From NCBI RefSeq assembly GCF_963920485.1, contig NZ_OY986431.1:2108001-2172000 (forward strand): a DNA stretch of 64,000 bases. Reading direction: 5' to 3'. This document shows positions 56,119 through 64,000 of this stretch, piece by piece. The position numbers and the translations under genes are program-made. The notes below the pieces were generated by a model. It did no database searches. It saw nothing but the letters and a program-made list of their open reading frames with translations, and was not told the origin of the DNA. The first letter of the stretch is position 1, and each line of letters starts with the position of its first letter. This DNA is from Cyanobium usitatum str. Tous. Its GTDB lineage: Bacteria; Cyanobacteriota; Cyanobacteriia; PCC-6307; Cyanobiaceae.

Positions 56119-59100
56119 ATGATTAACGCTAGCCTGCAGAATAGCAAAATATTTGTATCAGTTTCACCCCAGTACAAGGGGCGAAAATTTGCAGTTTTAC
56201 AAGGCAACTTTTACATACAGCCACTGCCAACGAATCAATCCCCCGCAAACACAGCGGCAAAAGAATTCGCAATATTCAAAACATCTATTTTGCTACTGCC
56301 AGACCAGTCTCAAGCTACTATTCCGAGCGAAAGCGGAGCCGTTGCCAGTCATGGAATTAATGCTTTAAGACTCTGGTCTTTGGCCAACGGCAAAACTTTC
56401 CATGTGAACTTATCTAATCCGGATCATCCAGCGTCTGTGATCGTGGCGGATGACATGCCAATACTCGCCCCCGTCGAAGGCGCCTGGGAATTCACAGCAA
56501 TGATGGCCTGCCATCGAGGCCTAGGGAAACTTGAATTGGCATGGCAGCAAGGCAACCGGAAACAGGTCCGATATATCCATTTTAGCCCCACATATAAGGG
56601 CGGCAAGCACGCGCGCAGTTTTCAGTTGGTTAAAGAGCGAATCCAGCTCAAGGAAGGCCCTGCAACATTCAGCCTGAGGATCAATCACAACGGCTTTGTG
56701 CCCGATCAGAGAAAGCGCGACGACGCACTCTATTTAATCGCCAACCCAACGCTGAGCTCCCCTCAATGCCTGACCAATCAGAGTGAGGCCACTATCCCTC
56801 GCATCGCAAGGGGAAATAATAGCCCAATCGAGAATGGCGATACCTATGTGGCTTCCGTCGTTCCCTTTGCCTCGCCTGAAGACAGCCCGATCTCTATTCA
56901 ATGGGAGGACGGAAGACTAGAACAGCTCTTCTCGCCACTGCAAGGCCAATTAAAACTTGCCGAAGATTACGGCCACCTTATCAAGGTAGAAGCCAGCAGT
57001 TCTGGCACCTTTTGCCTTTATATCAACAAGCAATTCAGCTCCATGCTGAAACTGAATGCAGGTATTAATGCCGTGAATCTGCCAACGCAGTGGCTGCGTG
57101 GAGAACCGATTCTGGTGGAAATCCGCGATGCCTCGGGTAGCCAGATCTATCTTGCCCACCCGGTTCTGGCACCGCGGCATCTCACCCCTGCCGATCTGCT
57201 GCTCCAGGAAACCAAGCGCCCGTTCCCCACAGACCTCACCTGCCGGGCCAATCACCGCTACCAAGCGCTGCGGGCCCATCTGCGCCATCCCATCCCCGGC
57301 ATCAGCCAGGACGCGCTGCTGCAAGCGCTGGACACACTGGATGCCGACTACGCCACCTTGCAGCTCAAGCCGCTGAACTTCCCAGAGGTAGCAAATCCTG
57401 AAGTTTCTGTGGTGATTCCTGCTCACAACAAGGTGGAGGCCACCTACTACGCCTTAGCGGCACTGCTGCTGGCCCACAACAACACCAGCTTTGAGGTGAT
57501 TCTTGTGGACGATGGCTCCAGCGATGAAACCGCAGAGATTGAAGAGCTGGTGAGTGGGATCAGGGTGATCCGCAATGCGGAGCCGCTGCGCTTCATCAAG
57601 GCCTGCAACAAGGGTGCGAGCGAGGCTCGCGGCACCTATGTGGTGTTGCTTAACAACGACACCGAGGTAACGCTTGGCTGGCTGGATGCCTTAGTGGATG
57701 CGTTTCAGCGCTTTGATGGCGTGGGAGCCGTGGGCTCTAAGTTGCTGTATCCCGATGGCACCCTGCAAGACGCTGGGGGAATCATCTGGGGCTCTGGCAA
57801 TCCCTGGAACTACGGGAACAAGCAGAATCCGTGGGATCCGCGCTTCTGCTACACGCGCCAGGTGGACTACCTGTCCGGTGCAGCCCTGATGACCACCAAG
57901 GCGATCTGGGATGAGGTGGGCGGGTTATCGAGTTATCTCGAACCAATGTATTTCGATGACACCGATTTTTCTTTTAAGATACGCGAGGCTGGATACAAGA
58001 CCTATTTTGTACCCTCGTCTGTGGTGTACCACTTTGAGGGCACTACCAGTGGCACGGACACCAGCTCTGGCTTCAAGAAGTATCAGGAGGTGAACAGGCC
58101 GAAGTTCAAGCGGCGCTGGGCGAAGGCCTTTAGCAGACACGGGGAAGAAGGCGTGAACCCCGATCTGGAAAAAGATCGCGGCATCAGCGGCCGCATTCTG
58201 TTCATCGATTACACCACCCCGAGGCAAGATCAAGATGCCGGCTCTTACGCCGCCATTCGCGAAATAGAGCTGGTGCAGGCACTGGGCTACAAGGTAACTT
58301 TTCTGCCCCAGAACCTGGGCTTCTTTGGCAACTACACCGAGGAGCTGCAGCGCATGGGCGTGGAGGTGATTACCGCACCTTTTTATCTGTCGCTGGCGGC
58401 GTTTTTGGAAGATCGCGCCAAGGAATTTGATGCGGCCTATATCACCCGCTACAACGTGGCGGCTGACACGGTGCATCTGATCCGGGAGTTCTCACCGAAG
58501 ACTCGTATCATCCTCAATAATGCCGATCTGCATTTTCTGCGGGCATTGCGGGCGGCGATCAGCGAAGGCGATGAAGCCAAATTGGAAGCAATGCACGATA
58601 TCCGGGAGCAGGAGCTGGCGATGATGCGCAGCGTAGATCTGGTGCTCAGTTACAACGAGGTGGAGCATGTGGTGATCAGCTCCCACACCGATGGAGCAGT
58701 GAAGGTGATGACCTGCCCGTGGGTTGTCGACATCCCTGAAACCGTGGCACCACTGGCGGGCCGTGCGGGCCTGTCGTTCCTGGGCAGCTTCAAGCACCAC
58801 CCCAATGCGGAGGGTGTGCAGTGGTTCTGCCGCGAGGTGATGCCCCAGCTGGACGCCCAGCAGCTCAAGCTCTCGATCTATGGCTCAGGCATGGATGACG
58901 ACATCAAGGAGCTAGCCAGCGACTGGATCGACCCCGTGGGCTACATCGAGGATGTAGCGGATGCCTACCAGCGCCACCGCGTGTTTGTGGCACCGCTCCT
59001 GAGTGGTGCGGGCATCAAGGGCAAGGTGCTGAATGCCTTGGCCTATGGCATCCCCACAGTGCTCACACCCACCGCTGCCGAAGGCATCGGCCTACGCCAT

Positions 59101-59301
59101 GGCCATGACTGCCTGATTGCGAAGACACCTGAAGAGTGGGTGGAGGGGATTGCCAGACTTTGTCAAGATGATGACCTATGGGCTTCGATCTCGCATGCTG
59201 CTCGGGGCTACGCTGCCAGCCAGTTTTCGTTTGCTGCAGGCAGGCTGAAGATGAAAGCGGCGTTCGAAGCAGTGGATTTGTTCAGCCATACTCATGACTG
59301 A
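56119..59301 (+). CDS. two-domain glycosyltransferase (GT2 + GT4) with unknown N-terminal region
   Basis: A 1060-residue protein. Residues 1 to about 350 match no domain I know and are beta-rich in appearance, with the short segment QYKGRKF near 18 echoed by TYKGGKHAR near 157. Residues about 425-640 form a GT2 domain (VSVVIPAHNKVEATY, LVDDGSSDETAE, GTYVVLLNNDTEV and FDDTDFSFKIREAGY). Residues about 690-1055 form a GT4 domain (GRILFIDYTTP; SFLGSFKHHPNAEGVQWF; GAGIKGKVLNALAYG). It is probably a cytoplasmic enzyme building surface polysaccharide with two sugar transfers. By eye the first 900 bases are more AT-rich than the rest, which suggests a mosaic origin. First gene of the accessory island after icd. 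Confidence 0.85.
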   Translation: MINASLQNSKIFVSVSPQYKGRKFAVLQGNFYIQPLPTNQSPANTAAKEFAIFKTSILLLPDQSQATIPSESGAVASHGINALRLWSLANGKTFHVNLSNPDHPASVIVADDMPILAPVEGAWEFTAMMACHRGLGKLELAWQQGNRKQVRYIHFSPTYKGGKHARSFQLVKERIQLKEGPATFSLRINHNGFVPDQRKRDDALYLIANPTLSSPQCLTNQSEATIPRIARGNNSPIENGDTYVASVVPFASPEDSPISIQWEDGRLEQLFSPLQGQLKLAEDYGHLIKVEASSSGTFCLYINKQFSSMLKLNAGINAVNLPTQWLRGEPILVEIRDASGSQIYLAHPVLAPRHLTPADLLLQETKRPFPTDLTCRANHRYQALRAHLRHPIPGISQDALLQALDTLDADYATLQLKPLNFPEVANPEVSVVIPAHNKVEATYYALAALLLAHNNTSFEVILVDDGSSDETAEIEELVSGIRVIRNAEPLRFIKACNKGASEARGTYVVLLNNDTEVTLGWLDALVDAFQRFDGVGAVGSKLLYPDGTLQDAGGIIWGSGNPWNYGNKQNPWDPRFCYTRQVDYLSGAALMTTKAIWDEVGGLSSYLEPMYFDDTDFSFKIREAGYKTYFVPSSVVYHFEGTTSGTDTSSGFKKYQEVNRPKFKRRWAKAFSRHGEEGVNPDLEKDRGISGRILFIDYTTPRQDQDAGSYAAIREIELVQALGYKVTFLPQNLGFFGNYTEELQRMGVEVITAPFYLSLAAFLEDRAKEFDAAYITRYNVAADTVHLIREFSPKTRIILNNADLHFLRALRAAISEGDEAKLEAMHDIREQELAMMRSVDLVLSYNEVEHVVISSHTDGAVKVMTCPWVVDIPETVAPLAGRAGLSFLGSFKHHPNAEGVQWFCREVMPQLDAQQLKLSIYGSGMDDDIKELASDWIDPVGYIEDVADAYQRHRVFVAPLLSGAGIKGKVLNALAYGIPTVLTPTAAEGIGLRHGHDCLIAKTPEEWVEGIARLCQDDDLWASISHAARGYAASQFSFAAGRLKMKAAFEAVDLFSHTHD

Positions 59302-59302
59302 G

Positions 59303-59458
59303 ATGAATCAGCCTGCTGAACGCACGATCATCCTGCATTACTTCTTACATAAGATGAATAGGGTGGCATGGCAAGGTAAAATTGGTGAAGCGATTCTCAA
59401 GCTCAATGTTGGCAGAAGAATGAACGGGCGATCCTCCCAATTACCAAGAGTGGCATAA
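59303..59458 (+). pseudogene. possible sulfotransferase N-terminal remnant
   Basis: A 51-codon frame starting with ATG two bases after the glycosyltransferase stop. Its beginning, AERTIILHYFLHK, resembles the first strand and P-loop entry of sulfotransferases (typically ILHYHLFKNAGT), but after HK the glycine-rich loop is missing. It may be a truncated fragment or chance. Its TAA overlaps the next ATG (TAATG). Confidence 0.3.
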
Positions 59459-59652
59459 TGACTAAAGAAAAATGGCCTGAGGAAACTCCGCAGGCCGAGA
59501 GCGATGAATCCCACGCCTCAACAAATTCGATACTGTCTGCGTCTATTGCTACCTTTGAGCGCTGCTATTTATGCGGGACTCTTCCCTCTGCCGATAATTA
59601 TGCAAAAACGAAGGCTGGTCAAGAAGCAATCAATCCACTCGGGCATGGGTAA
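59458..59652 (+). CDS. small unrecognised ORF
   Basis: A 64-codon frame with an acidic N-terminus and one CYLC pair near residues 36-39, beginning at the ATG of a TAATG overlap and ending three bases before the sulfotransferase ATG. I recognise nothing in it. It could be a fragment of a decayed gene in the stretch 59302-59655, which otherwise holds no clear gene. Confidence 0.25.
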   Translation: MTKEKWPEETPQAESDESHASTNSILSASIATFERCYLCGTLPSADNYAKTKAGQEAINPLGHG

Positions 59653-59655
59653 AGA

Positions 59656-60387
59656 ATGATCATCAACCAGTCGGTCGGGTTTGCCTTTATTCATATTCCT
59701 AAGTCTGCTGGAACAAGCGTAACGCAATTCCTTTCTCGATTGAATTCACCATTGGACCTCGAACTTGGTGGAACAGTTTTTGGGGAGAATATTCAACCGG
59801 CTTATGCAAAGCGTTACAATCTTCGCAAGCACTCCAGCCTCGCAGAGGCACAAGCCACGATTGCTATGGCACGCCCACCTGCAGATATGTTTATTTTTAC
59901 TTTCGTGCGGAATCCATATGCACGCCTCGCCTCGATCTTTTCATTTTTACGTCAGTGGCAGGAGTACAATCCTGATTTACTGCTTATAATGAGGTCTTTT
60001 ACTAACTTTCAGGAATTTGTTGCGTCGGGCTTATTCATGCGTGTTCCTGGCCCAGATGGCATTTTCCGCCCGCAGTGTAATTGGCTCAAGATTGACAACC
60101 AGGTATCACAAGATGTTCGGTATTTTAGGATCGAGGAAGTAGCAGTAGCTATCGAGACGATTCGACAAGAACTGGTTAATCGTGGTGCTGATGTAAATCT
60201 TTTGCTTGATCCTTTCCCGCAAGCAAACCGATCAAGAAACAAGTCCTTAGATGACGTTCTTGCGCTGCCTGACAAGCTAGTGACTTTAATTAATAGTTAT
60301 TACGCCGAAGATTTTAGTGCATTTGGCTATCGCAATGCAGGCTTGACGGATGATGGCATTCTTTTTGATTGCAGAAGTAATTTTTAG
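59656..60387 (+). CDS. sulfotransferase family 2-like protein
   Basis: A 243-residue protein with the PAPS 5'-phosphosulfate loop FIHIPKSAGTSVTQFL (about residues 11-26) and the 3'-phosphate-binding segment FTFVRNPYARLASIFSFL (about 78-95), both hallmarks of the family. It would move sulfate from PAPS to a hydroxyl of a glycan or similar acceptor. The acceptor is unknown. The gene is AT-rich by eye compared with the core genome, consistent with an acquired surface-glycan gene. It is followed by a hairpin with a T-rich tail. Confidence 0.85.
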   Translation: MIINQSVGFAFIHIPKSAGTSVTQFLSRLNSPLDLELGGTVFGENIQPAYAKRYNLRKHSSLAEAQATIAMARPPADMFIFTFVRNPYARLASIFSFLRQWQEYNPDLLLIMRSFTNFQEFVASGLFMRVPGPDGIFRPQCNWLKIDNQVSQDVRYFRIEEVAVAIETIRQELVNRGADVNLLLDPFPQANRSRNKSLDDVLALPDKLVTLINSYYAEDFSAFGYRNAGLTDDGILFDCRSNF

Positions 60388-60402
60388 CCCAAACAAGGAA
60401 GC

Positions 60403-60440
60403 GCGGCGAGTGTCGCCCGCCTTAATTACTTTCTTTATTC
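60403..60440 (+). terminator. probable terminator after the sulfotransferase gene
   Basis: GCGGCGA at 60403-60409 can pair with TCGCCCGC at 60413-60420 (one bulged C) around a GTG loop. A T-rich stretch (60421-60440) follows, though it is not an unbroken T-tract. It lies 15 bases after the stop codon and before the convergent methyltransferase gene end. Confidence 0.45.
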
Positions 60441-61451
60441 AGAGATATATTGCGGTTCATGTATTGCGCGGACCGATTTTTCCGGGGACCTTCTTTGCCA
60501 ATGTTTACCCATATTCTTCTTCTTTGTAAAATAAGCGGCCATTTGTGTTGGGGTGATACGCCCAGAATCAATTAGATAATCATTGAGATGCTGAATGCAG
60601 TCCACAAACTGCGTATCCTCGGCCGAAGTTTTTAAGTAGTTTTGGCCAAAGGATCTGTTTATGAACCTTTCGACAATTCCACCGAAAGCGTAAAAATGAG
60701 AATACCCGAATCTTTCATTTATTAACGGCAATATGTCTTGGCTCCGTATTCCCTCAAATCCAGAATGCGAGAAGTCAGTATTTGGAAATTGCTCTGCATA
60801 TGCACCGCTTCGTACATTCCACTTGTAGCGATCTGGCATCTCGTTCCAGATAATGTCAACAACGTGTTTTGCTTCGGGCCAACTTTGGTGACCGTTCTTA
60901 CCAATCATGTCCCTTGTCATTAGCAATCCATCATCCTTGAGCGCGCAATAGCACGAGTCCAAGAGATCCTCCAGCATGACAACATGATGAAGGACCTGGT
61001 TTGCTATAATAAGATCAAACTGGGAGGAGCCAAGAGAAGAATTGATATCAGCATTTTCAAATGCAACTATATGCGAGACCCGCAGCTTTTCGGCTTCATT
61101 TGTTGCCTTGGATGCCAAGTCTTTTGATAGCTCGAAGCCGATAATTTGAACATTTAATATCGCTTGACGTAGCAGTTCTTGAGCTAAAGCGATCTCCACT
61201 TCACCATCGCCCGAGCCAAGGCTGGCAACAACGACATGTTCATTGCCAATGGCGGCCTTAATGATAGGCCGCAAATAAAATGAGTTGCCTCCAGAATATC
61301 CGAATATCTCTTGTACCCGTGGCTTAAGATACTTTGCAGACCACCATTCTACCATCTCAGGGAGTCTAGAAAAACTTTGTAATTTTTCAAAGTATCGCTT
61401 CTCGCCAATTACCCTTTTCGCGTAGTCATCCTTGCCTGCAGTTGCGAACAT
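60435..61451 (-). CDS. class I SAM-dependent methyltransferase
   Basis: A 338-residue protein with a Rossmann-like methyltransferase core: motif I VVASLGSGDGEVEIAL (about residues 74-89), an acidic loop after IIGFELSKDLA, FENADINSS and motif IV FDLIIANQVLHHVVM (about 144-158). The N-terminal 60 residues and the C-terminal 130 are specific and unrecognised. The substrate is unknown; neighbours suggest a sugar or glycan. By eye it is AT-rich. It is convergent with the sulfotransferase. Confidence 0.82.
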   Translation of the reverse strand: MFATAGKDDYAKRVIGEKRYFEKLQSFSRLPEMVEWWSAKYLKPRVQEIFGYSGGNSFYLRPIIKAAIGNEHVVVASLGSGDGEVEIALAQELLRQAILNVQIIGFELSKDLASKATNEAEKLRVSHIVAFENADINSSLGSSQFDLIIANQVLHHVVMLEDLLDSCYCALKDDGLLMTRDMIGKNGHQSWPEAKHVVDIIWNEMPDRYKWNVRSGAYAEQFPNTDFSHSGFEGIRSQDILPLINERFGYSHFYAFGGIVERFINRSFGQNYLKTSAEDTQFVDCIQHLNDYLIDSGRITPTQMAAYFTKKKNMGKHWQRRSPEKSVRAIHEPQYISE

Positions 61452-61665
61452 GCTTCAAGCTCTTAGTGTGGCGATGGCGCGGCGTGTTTTGCGGCGCAAG
61501 TTCTTATGAGAGTGGATTGAGAGTGGATGCAAGTCGCTTTCCCTTACTGCATAAGTAAAAGTAACGTAGGGCCCTAGAGCTCTGCCATTACTCTCCACAA
61601 ATCATATTCAATGCGCTGCTGCTCTGCCAGCAGCTTCACGGGGATCCATTAAGAGTCTTCTGAAA
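61452..61665. other. intergenic remnant before the IS element
   Basis: No intact gene is seen. On the minus strand 61577-61642 reads as about 21 sense codons (VKLLAEQQRIEYDLWRVMAE, then a last Leu) followed by TAG, with an in-frame stop four codons upstream. This could be the C-terminal stub of a gene lost on the IS side, but it is too short to identify. Confidence 0.3.
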
Positions 61666-61743
61666 TGTTTGACGTGGACCCCGTAAACCGGTTCAGGGTG
61701 AATGAGAGTCCTCATCCGGCCAGGCTGTGCCGCAGACTTCACC

Positions 61744-62025
61744 ATGAAACGCACCAGGCTCACAGCGGAGCAGATCATCCGCAAGGTCAAAACCGCCGAG
61801 CAGCTGATCGCCCAGGGCAAGACCGTCGCCGACGTCTGCCGTGTCATCGAGTTGACGCAGCCGACCTATCACCGGTGGAGACAGCAATACGGGGGGATGC
61901 AGGCCGAGGAGGCCAGGCGGCTCCCCCAGCTGGAGAAGGAGAACGCCCGGCTCAAGAAGCTGCTGGCAGAGACGGAGCTGGAAAAGGCGATGCTCAAGGA
62001 CCTTGCTAAGGCAAACTTCTTAGCC
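61744..62025 (+). CDS. IS3-family transposase OrfA-like part
   Basis: From the ATG at 61744 the frame gives a classical IS3 OrfA: MKRTRLTAEQIIRKVKTAEQ, a helix-turn-helix (VADVCRVIELTQPTYHRWR, about residues 29-47) and a leucine-zipper-like coiled coil (LEKENARLKKLLAETELEK). The recognisable part ends near LAKANF (about 62025). The frame stays open to 62412 without OrfA similarity, so the original stop codon was lost. It binds the IS ends in active elements. Confidence 0.8.
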
Positions 62026-62029
62026 CGGA

Positions 62030-62715
62030 ACGCCGTCGCAGGGCCGTTGTGGTTCTGTAGGAGCGTTACCGGGCCCAACAGCGTTCTCACCCATCTGGAG
62101 GCATCAGTTGAACCGCGTCTACCGGTCAACCTGATTGACACGGAACAGGTGGGAGCCCCATTTCAGGGGCGGTGCCCTGCCTCAGAGGTTAACGATGGGT
62201 CTTGTCCAGAAAAACCAGACCACCTCACTCCGGCTGGTCACGACTGTGGATCAGGTCTGGGCCACCGACATCACCTACATCCCGCTGCAGAAAGGCTTCC
62301 TCTACCTGATGGCGATCATGGATCCCTTCTCCAGGCATGTGCTCAGCTGGAAGCTCTCCAACAGCCTGGACACAGAGTTCTGTCTGGATGCCCTGAAGAT
62401 GGCGCTCTCTGACGGACGCAAGCCAGAGATCTTCTACCCCAACCAATGATGCCACTTCAAGTCCTCTGACTTCGTGGCCAGTCAGCGGACTGAGGACATC
62501 AGGATCAGCTGGTCAGGAAGGCAGCGCTGCTACGACAACATCCTGGTGGAGAGACTATGGCGCACCGTCAAGTATGCGGAGGTGTACCTGCATGCCTACG
62601 GCAGCGGCTGGGAGGCGGAGATCAGTCTGGTGCGCTTCCTGTTGAGGTACTGCCATGTAAGGCCCCATAGCTCGCTGGGAGGCCAAACTCCCCATGAGGT
62701 CTACACTGAGACCGA
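62030..62715 (+). pseudogene. IS3-family transposase OrfB, broken
   Basis: Fragments of an rve-domain DDE transposase lie in the second reading frame. The first 100 or so residues are disrupted: a piece ERYRAQQR at about 62070 sits in another frame behind a TAG. The catalytic part then runs from VDQVWATDITYIP (first Asp, near 62262) through YLMAIMDPFSRHVL (second Asp). An in-frame TGA at 62447-62449 interrupts the usual DQG(C/S)F-like motif. The frame resumes without shift to NILVERLWRTVKYAEVYLH (Glu, near 62550) and ends about PHEVYTETEP. At least one frameshift/deletion and one nonsense codon make it inactive. Confidence 0.8.
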
Positions 62716-62766
62716 ACCGTGTTCCACCTCTGGGGTTAACGATACCGGGGGGCACATCTGTCCAGT

Positions 62767-63265
62767 AAAAGGCACCCACCTCATTGTGCAACAACTGATT
62801 GAAGAACTCCGGGCAACTGATCTTGAGAAGGCAGTGATTTCCTCGGAGGATTTCGAGTACTTATCGCAATACCCAAAGATCCTGAAGGGATTTGTCAGCT
62901 CGTTGCGCGAAGACGGCTTCGATCCGGTTTTCATCGTCTTCTTCAGGGAGCGCCATGCATACCTCACAAGTCTTGCCGCCGCCCTAGCCAATCATGGCGC
63001 GACGCACGCGATGAAATGGTACAGGGAGTAACTGGCAGTTCACGATGCAATCCTTGTGAAAAAGGATTGGTATTTTGATTTTAACCGAGACCGATTCGTT
63101 TCACTTCTAAACGATATAACCAATGCCGAGCTAATCGAGCTTGTCTATGACGCATGTGTGAGGGGAGCAGGGTTTTTATCGATGTTCCTTGAAACGCTGG
63201 GCGCGAGCGAAGCCATGATCCTACGTGCCCGAACCTGGCCTCGAATGTATGTCCGCCAGTCTTGA
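62767..63265 (+). pseudogene. sulfotransferase-like gene fragment with in-frame stop
   Basis: Directly after the IS the same frame reads GTHLIVQQLIEELRATDLEK, then AVISSEDFEYLSQ, FDPVFIVFFRERHAYLTSL and HAMKWYRE, followed by TAA (63029-63031). It continues without frame change to VKKDWYFDFNRDRFVSLL and GAGFLSMFLETLGAS, ending at 63265. The pattern SSEDF, then a strand with FFRERHAYLTSL, then a WYFDF...FLETLG region is that of bacterial sulfotransferase-like proteins, whose P-loop N-terminus is missing here. The start is lost at the IS boundary. The fold assignment is from pattern memory and is not secure. Confidence 0.5.
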
Positions 63266-63503
63266 GCTCGTTAGCTACGATGAATTGCCGTTTCTCCGAA
63301 GAGGCTGTTGATAGTAATTTCTGATTGATGCAACCCTTTAGAGTTTGACGTCAAGTTGGCAGAGCAATGGCTTGAATCAGCCTGGGGCTGCTTTGAGCAA
63401 GCGGTTTTCTCGCAATGGTTGCCTGGCCGCACTAAGCCCCCCAAGCTGAGAGCTCTGAACTAAATGTTGCCCAGAGAATGCTCATTGGAATAACGTATCA
63501 AGG
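63266..63503. other. no gene seen
   Basis: Multiple stops occur in all frames that I read, with no RNA gene or clear repeat. It separates the broken gene from the convergent partial gene at the window edge. Confidence 0.5.
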
Positions 63504-64000
63504 TCAACCCATAAGCTCAAGCAAATCGGGGCCAGAAGGCATAAATGCTGGCCGAATGGTTTTAACGAGCTCGTTACGCCGATCAATCCGCTCCTGCGGA
63601 TCCAGCACCGTTCGATTCACCTCCAACATGGCCATCAGCAACGCTGCGCTCATCGACGTATTAGTCCACGGGATCTGATCAGGTAGTTCTCCGTCTATCG
63701 CGCCGGCTACCTTGAGCAGTCTCTGCACCAAGCTTTCTGCAGGCTCATAGGCCAACACCTCCACCCGGGCACCAACAGCTTTCAGATCCTCAATCATGGG
63801 CTCGATCCTGAGTTTGGCCTCTTCCTCCTTCAGCCACTGCTGCGGGCTGCGGGTTTCACCCACATAGGGGTCCTTCACCGCCTGGTTGTAGAGCGAGGCT
63901 GCCATGCTGCGCAGCTCCCGCTCCACCAGCCAGGGCCCCACTACCTCCATCTCAGAGAGAAACTTCTCAAGCTTGGTCTGCTTATTGACGGTGGTGAGCT
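63504..64000 (-). CDS. unidentified protein, N-terminus outside the window, possibly sulfotransferase-like
   Basis: The frame is open to the right edge, so the ATG at 63950 is probably internal. About 165 C-terminal residues are visible. A weak pattern match to the broken gene next door is seen: ERELRSMAASLYNQAV corresponds to FFRERHAYLTSLAAAL, and ARVEVLAYEPAESLVQRLLK to the region before FLETLG. The tail has RRNELVKTIRPAFMPSGP. If the match holds, this is another glycan sulfotransferase-like gene. No P-loop is visible to prove it. Confidence 0.35.
   Translation of the reverse strand, partial: LTTVNKQTKLEKFLSEMEVVGPWLVERELRSMAASLYNQAVKDPYVGETRSPQQWLKEEEAKLRIEPMIEDLKAVGARVEVLAYEPAESLVQRLLKVAGAIDGELPDQIPWTNTSMSAALLMAMLEVNRTVLDPQERIDRRNELVKTIRPAFMPSGPDLLELMG

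Larger units (their letters stand above)
61666..62766 (+). mobile_element. degenerate IS3-family insertion sequence
   Basis: The element encodes an OrfA-like helix-turn-helix protein and an OrfB DDE transposase that is broken. Approximate ends are inferred from imperfect inverted repeats: GACGTGGACCCCG then TAAACC at 61671-61686, against the complement of 62732-62761, which reads CAGATGTGCCCCCCGG then TTAACC. It is about 1.1 kb, shorter than a usual 1.25-kb IS3 element, because the first part of orfB is missing. Ends and target duplication are uncertain. It lies directly before a broken sulfotransferase-like gene. Confidence 0.75.

Noticed and set aside
61744-62715. Programmed frameshift joining OrfA and OrfB of the IS3 element
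   Set aside because: The first part of OrfB is missing and an in-frame TGA interrupts the catalytic domain, so decay is a better explanation than a functional frameshift.

Overview
The window comes from a picocyanobacterium with a high-GC genome, of the Cyanobium / freshwater or halotolerant Synechococcus type. It carries photosystem II genes (psbEFLJ with ycf48 and a membrane rubredoxin), cyanobacterial NDH-1 genes (ndhCKJ), magnesium chelatase subunit D, a phycobilin-pathway heme oxygenase and a carotenoid oxygenase. Genes are tightly packed, often with 4-base ATGA/GTGA overlaps. The assignment to this group is by gene content and order and by base composition judged by eye.

Layout. 1-10 kb: the C-terminal half of a phosphorylase-kinase-like GH15 protein, an oxidoreductase, a CNNM/HlyC-type membrane protein, an elongator-type tRNA-Met(CAT), pyrE, ygfZ, a RecB-like nuclease, a phosphohexomutase and the XTP/dITP pyrophosphatase. 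10-12.2 kb: a small stress module with a DM13 secreted protein divergent from an ECF sigma factor and its membrane anti-sigma factor, separated by a long imperfect inverted repeat that carries a GGAAC element in each arm. 12.2-19.6 kb: a leftward lipid A/LPS operon (DUF374 acyltransferase, waaA, lpxK, lpxB, msbA-like ABC transporter) ending in a carotenoid oxygenase. 19.6-23.8 kb: rubA-ycf48-psbEFLJ, closed by a clear terminator, divergent from ndhCKJ. 23.8-37.2 kb: yvcK, mlaFD, chlD, folK, a Nudix hydrolase, a photolyase, a DegT aminotransferase, a small lipoprotein, a photolyase-like protein split over two genes, fabI, hisB and lpxI. 37.2-48.5 kb: hisS, UDP-sugar genes (ugd, UDP-xylose synthase, UDP-glucuronate epimerase, galE), a fused oxidoreductase-SelD, and the complete Kdo pathway kdsD-kdsA-kdsC with kdsB convergent. 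48.5-56 kb: cca, uvrD/pcrA, a glycosyltransferase, heme oxygenase, an unknown conserved protein and icd.

From about 56 kb to the end the composition becomes mixed and more AT-rich and the genes look like a surface-glycan accessory island: a 1060-residue double glycosyltransferase, a sulfotransferase with fragments of others around it, a methyltransferase, a decayed IS3-family element, a broken sulfotransferase-like gene directly behind the IS, and a partial gene of the same apparent type at the window edge.

Taken together, the envelope genes are the theme: lpxI, lpxB, lpxK, waaA, kdsABCD, msbA and a DUF374 acyltransferase would let this strain build a Kdo-bearing, 4'-phosphorylated lipid A. 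Several well-studied marine Synechococcus have been reported to lack these features. UDP-glucuronate, UDP-xylose, UDP-galacturonate and UDP-galactose supply, plus sulfotransferases and glycosyltransferases, would feed the outer polysaccharide. The features most worth follow-up are the split photolyase, the ECF inverted repeat with its DM13 partner, the carotenoid oxygenase coupled to the lipid A operon, and the sulfotransferase island.
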